From an uncultured Clostridia bacterium (lineage in GTDB: Bacteria > Bacillota > Clostridia > Christensenellales > UBA1242): DNA of 64,000 nucleotides. Both the position numbers and the translations under genes were made by a program. Numbering within the stretch: position 1 is the stretch's first letter; every line of letters begins with the position of its first letter. Below the pieces are notes generated by a model, which was given only the letters and a program-made list of their open reading frames with translations, made no database searches and was not told the DNA's origin. The stretch spans positions 1-64,000 of the forward strand of contig CAKVLQ010000005.1 in the NCBI GenBank assembly GCA_934757845.1. The letters are read 5' to 3'. This document shows positions 16,574 through 24,370 of the stretch, in pieces.

Positions 16574-17962
16574 ATGAAAAAAACAGATATTAAACAATTA
16601 TTCACAAAACCAAATGATTTTGCTGGCAAAGAAATTTTTGTTGGTGGTTGGATAAGAAGTGTTAGAGATTTAAAAACTTTTGCTTTTATCGACTTAAATG
16701 ACGGAACAAGTTTCAAAGGTCTTCAAATTGTTGCTAATAATGATTTAGAAAATTATAGCGACATTTCAAAACTAAACACAGGAAGCAGTGTTTTGATTTG
16801 TGGAACTGTGGTTTTAACTCCACAAAACAAACAACCATTTGAACTTCATGCAAAAAGTGTTCAAATAATTTGCAAAACTGATGAAACATATCCACTTCAA
16901 AAAAAGGGCTCAACACTTGAATTTTTGCGTGACAATGCTTATTTGCGACCAAGAGTAAATTTGTTTAATGCAGTTTTCAGAATAAGAAGCGTGGCAGCAA
17001 ACGCAGTTCACAGTTATTTTCAACAAAATGGATATTTGTATGTTAACACTCCACTAATCACAACAACCGATTGTGAGGGTTCAGACCAAATGTTTAAAAT
17101 AACGACTTTTAACATGAACAACCTTCCAAAAGATAAAGAAGGCAATGTTGACATGACAAAAGATTTGTTTGGAAAGCAAGCCTTTATCACGGGCTCTGGA
17201 CAACTTCACGGCGAAGCCTTTGCACTTGCGTTTTCAAAAATTTACACTTTTGGACCAACTTTTAGAACTGAAAATTCAAACACAAAAACTCACGCCAACG
17301 AATTTTGGATGATAGAACCTGAAATTGCTTTTTGCGACCTTGACGGACTTATGGACATTGAAGAAGAAATGCTTAAATATGTTGTTAAATTTGTTTTGGA
17401 TAATTGCGAGCAAGAACTTGTGTTCCTTGATAGTTTTGTTCAAAAGGGGCTAATTGAAAAACTTAAAAAATTGGTTGAAAGCAAGTTTGTTAGAATTGAC
17501 CATGAAGAATGCATTAAAATTTTGAAAGAAGCAAAACAAAAATGGGAATTTGAACCTGTTTATGGCGGAGATATAGCCAAAGAACATGAAAAATATATAA
17601 CCGATTATTTTGGCGGACCAGTGTTTATTAAAAATTGGCCAAAAGATATAAAATCATTTTATATGAAATTAAACCCTGACGGAAAAACTGTTGCGGGTGT
17701 AGACCTTGAAGTTCCAGGGGCAGGCGAACTTATGGGCGGAAGTCAAAGAGAAGAAGACTATAACAAAATTATTGCAAGATGCAAAGAGTTGGGCGTTGAC
17801 CAAAAACCAATAGATTGGTATTTGAATTTAAGAAAATATGGAAGCGTTGTTCACAGCGGTTTTGGAATGGGCTTTGAAAGACTTGTTATGTATTTAACAG
17901 GTGTTGAAAACATTCGTGATGCAATTCCTTTCCCACGAACTCCAAATAATTGCAATTATTAA
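16574..17962 (+). CDS. asnS: Asparaginyl-tRNA synthetase
   Basis: 462 residues. N-terminal OB-fold anticodon-binding domain (KEIFVGGWIRSVRDLKTFAFIDLNDG), then the class II core: motif 2 TFRTENSNTKTHANEFWMIEPE and motif 3 GFGMGFERLVMYLTG followed by NIRDAIPFPRTP, the AsnRS form rather than AspRS. Length is normal. AAAGGA ribosome site, and a strong terminator follows. Confidence 0.97.
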   Translation: MKKTDIKQLFTKPNDFAGKEIFVGGWIRSVRDLKTFAFIDLNDGTSFKGLQIVANNDLENYSDISKLNTGSSVLICGTVVLTPQNKQPFELHAKSVQIICKTDETYPLQKKGSTLEFLRDNAYLRPRVNLFNAVFRIRSVAANAVHSYFQQNGYLYVNTPLITTTDCEGSDQMFKITTFNMNNLPKDKEGNVDMTKDLFGKQAFITGSGQLHGEAFALAFSKIYTFGPTFRTENSNTKTHANEFWMIEPEIAFCDLDGLMDIEEEMLKYVVKFVLDNCEQELVFLDSFVQKGLIEKLKKLVESKFVRIDHEECIKILKEAKQKWEFEPVYGGDIAKEHEKYITDYFGGPVFIKNWPKDIKSFYMKLNPDGKTVAGVDLEVPGAGELMGGSQREEDYNKIIARCKELGVDQKPIDWYLNLRKYGSVVHSGFGMGFERLVMYLTGVENIRDAIPFPRTPNNCNY

Positions 17963-17965
17963 CAA

Positions 17966-17994
17966 AAAAATCCACAAATTTTGTGGATTTTTTT
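17966..17994 (+). terminator. Intrinsic terminator after asnS
   Basis: AAAATCCACAAA / TTTGTGGATTTT stem plus T run. Confidence 0.9.
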
Positions 17995-18029
17995 ATTAAA
18001 TTAAATACAAATTTTATTAACTTTTGCTG

Positions 18030-18845
18030 TTAAAAAAGTCTTATTACTGTTAAGGTAACACTAGGACCGCCGTTGGCTTCAATTTTCGTTGTGTTAATAA
18101 CGGTTGGAATAAGGGTTATTGCATCATTTTCGTTAAGGTTCATAACAAATTGACCGCTTGATGTTGATTCTTCGCTTAAAGGTCTTGCTGTGTTTTGATT
18201 TATTTTTCCATTTACGGCGATTGCAATTCCATCTGTTCCGCCAGCCAAGTCAACTCTGTTTACATAATATGTTACAAGATAAGTGCCAGTTGTTTTAACG
18301 GCAATTCCTGTTTGCGTTAACACAAGCCCATTGTTTGTTAGGGTGTTAAACATTGAAACGGCTGTTCCTGTTGTTATGTTTTGGCTTGCCATGTTAAGTA
18401 TCGTAGCATTTTCGTTAAGAGTTTCGCCAGGGTCCCCTTTATCGCCCTTTTCGCCTTTTTCTCCTTGCTCTCCCTTTTCGCCCTGTATGCCTTTTTCTCC
18501 TTTGTCGCCCTTAACCCCTTGTTCACCTGCAGGACCGGTTGGTCCAATTTCGCCTGCAGGACCGGTTGCACCAATTAACCCCATTGGTCCAGTTGGACCA
18601 GTAGCACCCGTAGCGCCAGTTGGACCAGTAGCACCCGTAGCCCCTGTTGGTCCAATTTCTCCAACTTCGCCTTTTTCGCCACAAGGTCCAGTTATTCCAC
18701 AAGGACCAGTTGCTCCAGTTATTCCGCAGGCCCCTGTTGCCCCTGTTGCACCCCTAAAAAATTTTATTTGAGTGTGATTATGTTTAATAATATTGCATGA
18801 ATTATCATTATGCCAATGTGGATAGTTATAGTGATTAATTGCCAT
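18030..18845 (-). CDS. Collagen-like (BclA-type) repeat protein
   Basis: 271 residues. A His/Asn-rich start ([10 protein letters not shown]) is followed by 37 uninterrupted Gly-X-Y triplets (Gly32 to Gly140), first Thr/Ala/Pro-rich (GATGPTG), then charged (GEKGDKG). Residues 145-271 are a beta-rich globular domain of the C1q/TNF-like type seen in BclA-like proteins, which trimerises the triple helix. Three Cys (40, 49, 55) lie inside the triplets. Such proteins coat spores or cells. No signal peptide is visible, which fits a spore-surface route. AAGGAG ribosome site. Base use differs from its neighbours because of the Gly/Pro codons. Confidence 0.93.
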   Translation of the reverse strand: MAINHYNYPHWHNDNSCNIIKHNHTQIKFFRGATGATGACGITGATGPCGITGPCGEKGEVGEIGPTGATGATGPTGATGATGPTGPMGLIGATGPAGEIGPTGPAGEQGVKGDKGEKGIQGEKGEQGEKGEKGDKGDPGETLNENATILNMASQNITTGTAVSMFNTLTNNGLVLTQTGIAVKTTGTYLVTYYVNRVDLAGGTDGIAIAVNGKINQNTARPLSEESTSSGQFVMNLNENDAITLIPTVINTTKIEANGGPSVTLTVIRLF

Positions 18846-18942
18846 AAAAAACTCCTTATGCTTTTATAACATAATATTTAAAAAACAAAAATTATGACAC
18901 TTATTTTATTTAAAATATATTTAATTTTAAAAAAACTTGTTC

Positions 18943-18971
18943 TTGACAAATTAATAATGTTGTGATATAAT
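18943..18971 (+). promoter_or_regulatory. Promoter with long leader before the ITP/XTP phosphatase gene
   Basis: TTGACA, 17-base spacer, TATAAT. The predicted leader to the ATG at 19136 is about 155 bases and holds a possible small ORF and a hairpin. Confidence 0.85.
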
Positions 18972-19012
18972 AAAAATATAATCCCTTTTGACCATTCCGG
19001 ATTTATATTAAT

Positions 19013-19111
19013 ATGGGAAATTCATTTGAACTTCTTATGAATGGCAATAAAACAAACAATAATATAAATTTTATTGGTCGTGTTTATTGTTATTCAAAGA
19101 AGTTTTTTTAA
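19013..19111 (+). CDS. Possible 32-residue leader peptide
   Basis: ATG 19013 to TAA 19109-19111, beginning MGNSFELLMNGNK and ending VYCYSKKFF. It lacks a ribosome site. It lies wholly within the long leader of the next gene and its 3' end runs through the loop of a hairpin. It could be a chance frame. Confidence 0.25.
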   Translation: MGNSFELLMNGNKTNNNINFIGRVYCYSKKFF

Positions 19112-19118
19112 CGACCAA
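19074..19118 (+). promoter_or_regulatory. Leader hairpin next to a ribosome site
   Basis: TTGGTCGT (19074-19081) pairs perfectly with ACGACCAA (19111-19118); the AAAGGAG site of the next gene follows a few bases later. No U run follows, so it is not a terminator. It may control ribosome access or mRNA stability. Confidence 0.5.
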
Positions 19119-19135
19119 ACAAAAAGGAGAAAATT

Positions 19136-19669
19136 ATGAAAGTTTTGATTGGAACAAAAAATCCAGGAAAAATTAAGGGGGCAAAGGACGCATTTGAAAA
19201 GTTTTTTTCTGATGTTGAAGTTGTTGGCATTTCGGCAAAATCGAATGTGAGCGACCAACCAGTTGGAAAAGAAACTTATTTGGGCGCTCAAAACAGGGTT
19301 AACAATTTGATTGAATATGCCAACAAAAACGGAATTTCAGCCGACTATTATGTTGCGGTTGAAAGTGGAATTGTAGATAACCTTGGCTTTTGGGCAATAA
19401 CTAATGTTGCAGTAATCAAAGACAAATTTGGCTATGAAAGCGTGGGGACAAGTGCAAGTTTTCCAGTTCCACACAAATATGTTGAAGATATAATATCAAA
19501 AACTCTTGGTACTGTTATGGACGAAATTTTCAGTGCTAGCGATTTAAGAAGTTCGACCGGCGGAATAGGACTTCTTACAAATGAAAAAATCACTCGAATA
19601 GACCTTAACACACAAGCATTTGTTATGGCTTTAACACAATTTGTTAACAATTCGGTTTGGAAAGATTAA
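19136..19669 (+). CDS. Inosine/xanthosine triphosphatase, YjjX/DUF84 family
   Basis: 177 residues. Start KVLIGTKNPGKIKGAKDAFEKFF, then SDQPVGKETYLGAQNRVNNL and ADYYVAVESGI, typical of the DUF84 nucleotide phosphatases that remove ITP and XTP from the nucleotide pool. Later SSTGGIGLLTN fits the family's C-terminal motif. The next gene, on the opposite strand, is a hypoxanthine-DNA glycosylase-like enzyme, so pool cleaning and base removal for the same lesion sit side by side. Strong AAAGGAG ribosome site and an unusually long leader. Confidence 0.88.
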   Translation: MKVLIGTKNPGKIKGAKDAFEKFFSDVEVVGISAKSNVSDQPVGKETYLGAQNRVNNLIEYANKNGISADYYVAVESGIVDNLGFWAITNVAVIKDKFGYESVGTSASFPVPHKYVEDIISKTLGTVMDEIFSASDLRSSTGGIGLLTNEKITRIDLNTQAFVMALTQFVNNSVWKD

Positions 19670-19673
19670 AACA

Positions 19674-19702
19674 AAAAACACCTTGTATTTAAGGTGTTTT
19701 TA
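19674..19702 (+). terminator. Intrinsic terminator
   Basis: AAACACCTT / AAGGTGTTT stem, ATTT-containing loop, T run. Confidence 0.85.
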
Positions 19703-19814
19703 TTTATAAAATAAAATAGTTAAAAACTTAATTTTAATTTTCTTATCTAGTTTAAAATGTTTTAGGTTTAAAAAAATAGAAATTAAAATTAATTTGCAAT
19801 TTTTTTGTATAAAA

Positions 19815-20441
19815 CTAGATAATAGTATTAAAAACTTCTTTCCAATTTTCAATTTTTTTGTCTATACTTCCTCGCCTTGGTGAAGGACTGATAACATATT
19901 TCACTTCAAAATTTCCAACCAAATTTAGTTTTTTAAGTTCTTTTTCAACAAATTTGCTGTTAACAACAATGGTTTTTATTTTTGAGTTATCAATAATATT
20001 TTGCAAAATGTCTTTGCTGGTTTTGAAAGGATATTGTGGATTATTCAAAATAATATCCATATCCATTGAACTGTTGTTGTTAAAATAGCATTCACAAAAG
20101 ACATCGCAAATTGCAATTTTCCTTTTCAAAAGTTCTGATGAAAACTTTTTTTTAATTTCTTTTTTATGTTTTTCAAATTCTAAACTTTCAATTTTGCCAG
20201 AATTAAAACTATCAAAATTATTTTTTAATTGATTTTTTAAATCAAAAAAACAATTAGTGTTCAAACTTAAATCTAATAACTGCCATAATTGATTTTTTGA
20301 ACTTGCATAATAAAAACCTTTATTCATGCCGTCTAGAGCAGTGATTGAACCTAAAATTAAAACTTCGCAATTTTCATCAAAAACTGGGGAAATATCTGCA
20401 TCTTTTGGGCGTCTAAACACAGGGTTAATAATTTGTTTCAT
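19815..20441 (-). CDS. Hypoxanthine (deoxyinosine)-DNA glycosylase, UDG superfamily
   Basis: 208 residues. The N-terminal NPVFRRPKDADISPVFDENCEVLILGSITALDG and GFYYASSKNQLWQLL match the UDG family 6/HDG pattern (LGSxPS...YYAxxxNxFW). The late SPSPRRGS lies where the family has its DNA-intercalating SPS/T motif. It excises hypoxanthine from DNA. The motif SITALDG departs from the usual GSxPS, so activity is probable rather than certain. AAGGAG ribosome site. Confidence 0.8.
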   Translation of the reverse strand: MKQIINPVFRRPKDADISPVFDENCEVLILGSITALDGMNKGFYYASSKNQLWQLLDLSLNTNCFFDLKNQLKNNFDSFNSGKIESLEFEKHKKEIKKKFSSELLKRKIAICDVFCECYFNNNSSMDMDIILNNPQYPFKTSKDILQNIIDNSKIKTIVVNSKFVEKELKKLNLVGNFEVKYVISPSPRRGSIDKKIENWKEVFNTII

Positions 20442-20511
20442 GTTTCTCCTTAAAAATTGATTTCAATTATTTTACTCTAACTTATTATATCATAAATTTT
20501 AAAAATTAGAT

Positions 20512-20544
20512 AAAAAAATTAGCAACTTAAAAATGGTTGCTAAT
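20512..20544 (-). terminator. Terminator of tRNA-Arg
   Basis: ATTAGCAAC / GTTGCTAAT stem with seven T on the minus strand, ten bases beyond the tRNA 3' end. Confidence 0.85.
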
Positions 20545-20553
20545 TTTAAAATT

Positions 20554-20630
<77 letters not shown>

Positions 20631-20788
20631 AAGAATGATATTAAGTTTTAAGTTAAATCAAGTAATAGGAAGCGAGGGTAATAAAGGGGTCCACGAAAAG
20701 TGTAAACTTTTTGGGGAGCGGAGCCGTTTTGTTAAAGTTGAAATTTTGCAGAGCAAAATTGATGCTAACAAACAAAACAAGGCGAGCA

Positions 20789-20829
20789 GGTTCCGAAGAC
20801 TGATGCTCTATCCAACCCTTCACTAGTGC
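20789..20829 (-). repeat. Degenerate partial copy of tRNA-Arg 5' half
   Basis: 20789-20815 matches 20589-20615 (anticodon and D arm) at 26 of 27 positions, exactly 200 bases apart. The acceptor is ruined, but the flanking upstream sequence (TAATATTAAGTTT on plus) is also copied. So about 200 bases were duplicated and the outer copy decayed. The spacer 20640-20788 has no gene. Confidence 0.8.
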
Positions 20830-21026
20830 ATGAATAATATTAAGTTTAAAATTTAAACAAAATTTCTTAACTTTTTAAGTTTATCACAAAATAAATAAAA
20901 AATAAAGTGTTTTTAAAATTTTCTTTTTTATTTTTAAAAAAATTAAACTTAAAAAAAATAAACATTATAGCGAAAGTTTTTAATTTACATTTTTTTTGAG
21001 TTATAAAAAATAAATTTATAAAATAA

Positions 21027-21055
21027 TTGACAAATAAATTTTTTTTTGTTAATAT
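21027..21055 (+). promoter_or_regulatory. Promoter of the rpmH-rnpA-yidD-yidC-jag cluster
   Basis: TTGACA, 17-base spacer, TAATAT, about 60 bases before rpmH. Confidence 0.8.
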
Positions 21056-21113
21056 TGATTTGTCTAATTATTTTGACGAATAATTTTTATCACAAAAACG
21101 AAAGGAGCAGATT

Positions 21114-21257
21114 ATGAAAAGGACTTATCAACCTAAAAAAAGAAGTAAAGTTAAAGTTCATGGTTTTAGACAAAGAATGAGCACTCATAACGGTAGAAAA
21201 GTTTTATCTAGACGTCGAAGACGAGGCCGACACACTTTAACTGTAAACAATAAATAG
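21114..21257 (+). CDS. rpmH: Ribosomal protein bL34
   Basis: 47 residues: [31 protein letters not shown], then a run of five Arg and GRHTL. The length and basic composition are classic for bL34 of the large ribosomal subunit. GAAAGGAGC ribosome site. It is first in the cluster, 9 bases before rnpA. In most Firmicutes dnaA lies beside rpmH; here a tRNA gene does. Confidence 0.98.
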   Translation: MKRTYQPKKRSKVKVHGFRQRMSTHNGRKVLSRRRRRGRHTLTVNNK

Positions 21258-21266
21258 AGAATTATT

Positions 21267-21614
21267 ATGATTAAAAAAGAAAATAGACTAAAAAAAAGAA
21301 AACAATTTGCTTATTTGTTTAAAAATGGCAAGCACGTAAGTGATGAATTTGTTAGTTTGGTCTATATTGCATTAAAAACAAAAAATTTTAAAGTGGGTTA
21401 CAGCGTTTCAAAAAAAGTTGGAAAAGCCGTTGTTAGGAACAAAATCAAACGCAGGCTTAAAGAGTGTGTTTTAAGTTTTTCAGACCAAATAAAAAATCAA
21501 TATTATATTATTGTTGTTGCAAAACCAAAAATTGTTGATTTGAAATTTGAAAACCTTAAAACAAACCTAAACAATCTTTTCAAAAAGGCTGAATTATTAA
21601 TTGATAATAATTAA
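21267..21614 (+). CDS. rnpA: Ribonuclease P protein component
   Basis: 115 residues, basic, with the RNR signature VGKAVVRNKIKRRLKEC and the N-terminal NRLKKRKQFAYLFKNGK. It assists RNase P RNA in trimming tRNA 5' ends. It lies directly after rpmH and overlaps yidD by 14 bases. The ribosome site is weak (AGAGAA), so translation is probably coupled to rpmH. Confidence 0.96.
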   Translation: MIKKENRLKKRKQFAYLFKNGKHVSDEFVSLVYIALKTKNFKVGYSVSKKVGKAVVRNKIKRRLKECVLSFSDQIKNQYYIIVVAKPKIVDLKFENLKTNLNNLFKKAELLIDNN

Positions 21615-21876
21615 AATTTTGGCTTATCCCCTAAAAATTTTTTGCTTATCACTTGTTTATTTGTATAAGATTTTAATATCTCCAATGCTTCCAAAATCTT
21701 GCAAATTTTTGCCAACATGTTCAACATATTCGGTTATTGCAATAAAGAGATTTGGTGTTTGCGTTGGAGTTTTTTTAACCGCAAAACGAATATTAAGGTG
21801 TAATGATTTTTCGTCAAAAAGCGGGGTTGACCCCGTGCCAGACAATTTAAAAGGAGATTTAAAATGGCTAATTTAA
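21601..21876 (+). CDS. yidD: Membrane protein insertion efficiency factor YidD
   Basis: 91 residues from a TTG start inside the end of rnpA. The motif YKILISPMLPKSCKFLPTCSTYSVIAIKRFG contains the conserved Cys-rich YidD core (LP-x-C-x(2)-PTCS-x-Y). It aids YidC-dependent insertion. The end overlaps yidC by 13 bases. The C-terminal part (DPVPDNLKGDLKWLI) is family-typical. Confidence 0.93.
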   Translation: MIIIKILAYPLKIFCLSLVYLYKILISPMLPKSCKFLPTCSTYSVIAIKRFGVCVGVFLTAKRILRCNDFSSKSGVDPVPDNLKGDLKWLI

Positions 21877-23102
21877 TGCTAACCGTTGGTGGCGTTTGGG
21901 GCACAATTATTGGTTGGTTTCAAAGTTTTATTCCAAGTTTTGGGCTAACTATTATTGTTTTTACTATTGCCTTAAAACTTATTTTGTCGCCACTTGAAAT
22001 TTATCAAAAGATAAGTTCAAAAAAAACAGCCGAAAAACAAGCAATTTTGCAACCAAAAATTGAAAAATTGCAAAAGCAATATGGAAATAATAAAGAACTT
22101 TTGAACCAAAAAACAATGGAACTTTATAAAAAAGAAAACTTTAATTTGATGGGCTCTTGCCTTGGAATGTTAATCAATTTGATTATAACAATTCTTGTTT
22201 TCTTTACTTTGTTTTCTTCATTAAATCAAATAAGTCAATATAACATAAAAACTGAATATGCTGATTTAACTGAAAATTATAAAATTGTAATAACTACAAA
22301 ACTAAAACAAGATGCCGAAAACAATGCTTCAATCACAATAACAACAGATGAAGATTTGAATGCATTGATTGAAGAAATTAACAATGATGCTAATTTAACT
22401 GAAAGTCAAAAAGCATCAAAAATTAACACATTAAAACTAAAAACAATAATTAACGATATTGATAGTTCAAGTTTAACCGATGACGAAAAATTGGCACTAA
22501 AAGCCAACGCAAAAGAATTTGCAACCAAAGAAAGTGCAAATTATTATGGCGAAATTAAAGAAGGCTTTTTGTGGATAAAAAATATTTACAGACCAGACAC
22601 TTATGCAAGCACTTTCCCAAATAGTGATGAATATCTTAAAATTTCAGGCGTAAATTTTGATGGCGTTAGTGCAGAAAATCCTTATGAAGATATTTATGGG
22701 GTTTCTTATTTAACCAAAGATGAAGCAATGAATGCCTTTAAAAACAACTTTAACGAAGTTGCTGGTGCAATCAACACAAAATATTCTGGCTGGAATGGTT
22801 GGTTAATTTTGGTTGCATTGTCTGGAATAATCACTGTCTTAAGTATCTTTATAACAAACCTATCAAACAAACCAAAACCTCAATATGATAAGAAAGGAAA
22901 TGAAATTCAAGCAAAAAAACCAAACAACTATTTAATGATGATACTTCTTCCAATTTTAATGATTGTGTTCACTCTTCAATATAGTGCAGCGTTTGCTCTT
23001 TATATTGTTATGAACAGTTTAATGAGTGTTATAATTGGTTTTGTAACAACTCTTGTTATGAACAAAATTGAAAAATCAAAAGAACAAAAGAAAGAGGTGT
23101 AG
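21864..23102 (+). CDS. yidC: Membrane protein insertase YidC (Oxa1 family) with long outer loop
   Basis: 412 residues; AAAGGAG lies inside the end of yidD. First core helix FGLTIIVFTIALKLILSPLEI, where the position usually held by the groove Arg is Lys38. A cytoplasmic helical hairpin (KISSKKTAEKQAILQPKIEKLQKQYG) follows. Between the second core helix (MGSCLGMLINLIITILVFFTL) and the next helix there is an insert of about 200 residues, acidic and Asn/Lys-rich. Gram-positive YidC proteins are usually near 260-290 residues without it. No lipobox is visible. Confidence 0.93.
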   Translation: MANLMLTVGGVWGTIIGWFQSFIPSFGLTIIVFTIALKLILSPLEIYQKISSKKTAEKQAILQPKIEKLQKQYGNNKELLNQKTMELYKKENFNLMGSCLGMLINLIITILVFFTLFSSLNQISQYNIKTEYADLTENYKIVITTKLKQDAENNASITITTDEDLNALIEEINNDANLTESQKASKINTLKLKTIINDIDSSSLTDDEKLALKANAKEFATKESANYYGEIKEGFLWIKNIYRPDTYASTFPNSDEYLKISGVNFDGVSAENPYEDIYGVSYLTKDEAMNAFKNNFNEVAGAINTKYSGWNGWLILVALSGIITVLSIFITNLSNKPKPQYDKKGNEIQAKKPNNYLMMILLPILMIVFTLQYSAAFALYIVMNSLMSVIIGFVTTLVMNKIEKSKEQKKEV

Positions 23103-23103
23103 T

Positions 23104-24033
23104 ATGAAAAGTTTTGAATTTAGTGGAAAAAATATTGAAAAAGCGATTGAAAATGGGTTAAAAGAACTAAACAAAAATCGTGAAGATGTTGATATTAAAA
23201 TTTTAAGCGAAGGCGGATTATTCTCAAAAGCAAAAGTTCAAATTTCGTTTGAAGAAGAAACTGACGAAAAAATTGCACAAGATATTGTAAAGGACGAGTT
23301 ACTTTCGGGTTGTGATTGCGGTTGTGAAAACTGCCACCATAATAGCGAAGAAGAATGTGATTGTGGTTGCGAAGAATGCAAGTGCACCGAAAATTGCAGT
23401 GAAGAATGCGACTGCGGACACAAAGAATGTGCTGAAACAAAAAATTGTGAATGTGAAAATTGCGAAGATGAAATTAGTTGCATTAACTGTGGCGACCAAA
23501 TTCTTGCAAAAGATTTAGAAAAAAATGAACAAGTTGAAAATAGCAAAAAAGTTCGTGAATATATGTCAAGCGAAGAAGTTTTTGACAAAATAAACGAAAT
23601 TTTCAAAAATATTTTTGAAGCATTAAAAATTAACGGCAAAGTTATGATTTTGGAAAATGACGATGCTTATGAAGTTAAAGTTTCGGGCGATGAAAACATT
23701 TCAAGCCTAATTGGTTATAGGGGTGAAGCACTTAACGCTTATCAAGTTTTGATAAACAGTTTTGTTGAACTAAAAAACAAATCAAAACGAATTTTGCTTG
23801 ATGTTGAAAATTATCGAACAAGACGAGAAGAAAGTTTGAAAAATCTTGCAGAAAGAATTGCAAAAAAGGTTGTTAAAACAAAACGAAGCCATAAGTTTGA
23901 ACCAATGAGCAGTTTTGAGCGTCATGTTATCCATGAAGCATTAAGCGGTTTTGAAGGAGTTTCAACTCACAGTGAAGGAGTTGAACCTCATAGATGTTTA
24001 ATTGTTGAACCATCAAGCAAAAAAGAAAATTAA
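23104..24033 (+). CDS. jag: RNA-binding protein Jag/KhpB with a Cys-rich insert
   Basis: 309 residues from ATG 23104; an in-frame ATG at 23068 lies inside yidC and is less likely. Order: Jag-N domain (MKSFEFSGKNIEKAIENGLKEL; 1-50), a linker with 18 Cys between residues 70 and 129 (repeated CDCGC, CECENC, CINCG), a KH domain (about 155-245, with GYRGEALNAYQVLIN), and R3H (SSFERHVIHEAL). KhpB binds RNA and influences elongation and division in Gram-positives. The Cys-rich linker is not part of the usual protein and suggests metal binding. It starts 1 base after the yidC stop. Confidence 0.93.
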   Translation: MKSFEFSGKNIEKAIENGLKELNKNREDVDIKILSEGGLFSKAKVQISFEEETDEKIAQDIVKDELLSGCDCGCENCHHNSEEECDCGCEECKCTENCSEECDCGHKECAETKNCECENCEDEISCINCGDQILAKDLEKNEQVENSKKVREYMSSEEVFDKINEIFKNIFEALKINGKVMILENDDAYEVKVSGDENISSLIGYRGEALNAYQVLINSFVELKNKSKRILLDVENYRTRREESLKNLAERIAKKVVKTKRSHKFEPMSSFERHVIHEALSGFEGVSTHSEGVEPHRCLIVEPSSKKEN

Positions 24034-24043
24034 AAATATATTT

Positions 24044-24073
24044 AAAACACACAAAAATTTGTGTGTTTTTTTA
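24044..24073 (+). terminator. Terminator after jag
   Basis: AAACACACAAA / TTTGTGTGTTT stem plus T run closes the rpmH-jag cluster. Confidence 0.85.
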
Positions 24074-24181
24074 TAAAGTTGTTATTTAAAATAATGCTAA
24101 TAAGTGGAATAAATTAACAAGGGGTTGTTTTGATTTATACAAAACTTAATAAAAAACCAATAAAAGAAGCATAATAAAAAT

Positions 24182-24337
24182 ATGAAATTTTATAGTTGCG
24201 ATATTTGTGGAAAAATTTTTGATAATCAAAGTTTGGAGATTTGTATGGTGTGCAAATCAAAAATTTGCGAGAACTGTTACAAAAATATTGGCGGATATTG
24301 TAGACATTGTAATTCAAAAATATTTAAAAAAATTTGA
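24182..24337 (+). CDS. Small four-CxxC zinc-binding protein
   Basis: 51 residues with CxxC pairs at 6-9, 21-24, 29-32 and 40-43, spacing that would hold two zinc ions in a RING/FYVE-like or double-ribbon fold. There is no ribosome site; CATAAT ends six bases before the ATG, so the mRNA may be leaderless. Its TGA stop overlaps the TTGACA of the next gene. Function unknown. Confidence 0.75.
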   Translation: MKFYSCDICGKIFDNQSLEICMVCKSKICENCYKNIGGYCRHCNSKIFKKI

Positions 24338-24370
24338 CAAGATTTTTCAAAACTATTAATATAGATATAT

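Noticed and set aside
18283..18771. Pro-rich 162-codon frame on the plus strand
   Set aside because: It is the antisense image of the Gly-X-Y repeats of the collagen-like gene.
20880..21113. Replication origin next to rpmH
   Set aside because: AT-rich with two TTATCACAA sequences, but these are not good DnaA boxes, there is no cluster, and dnaA is absent.
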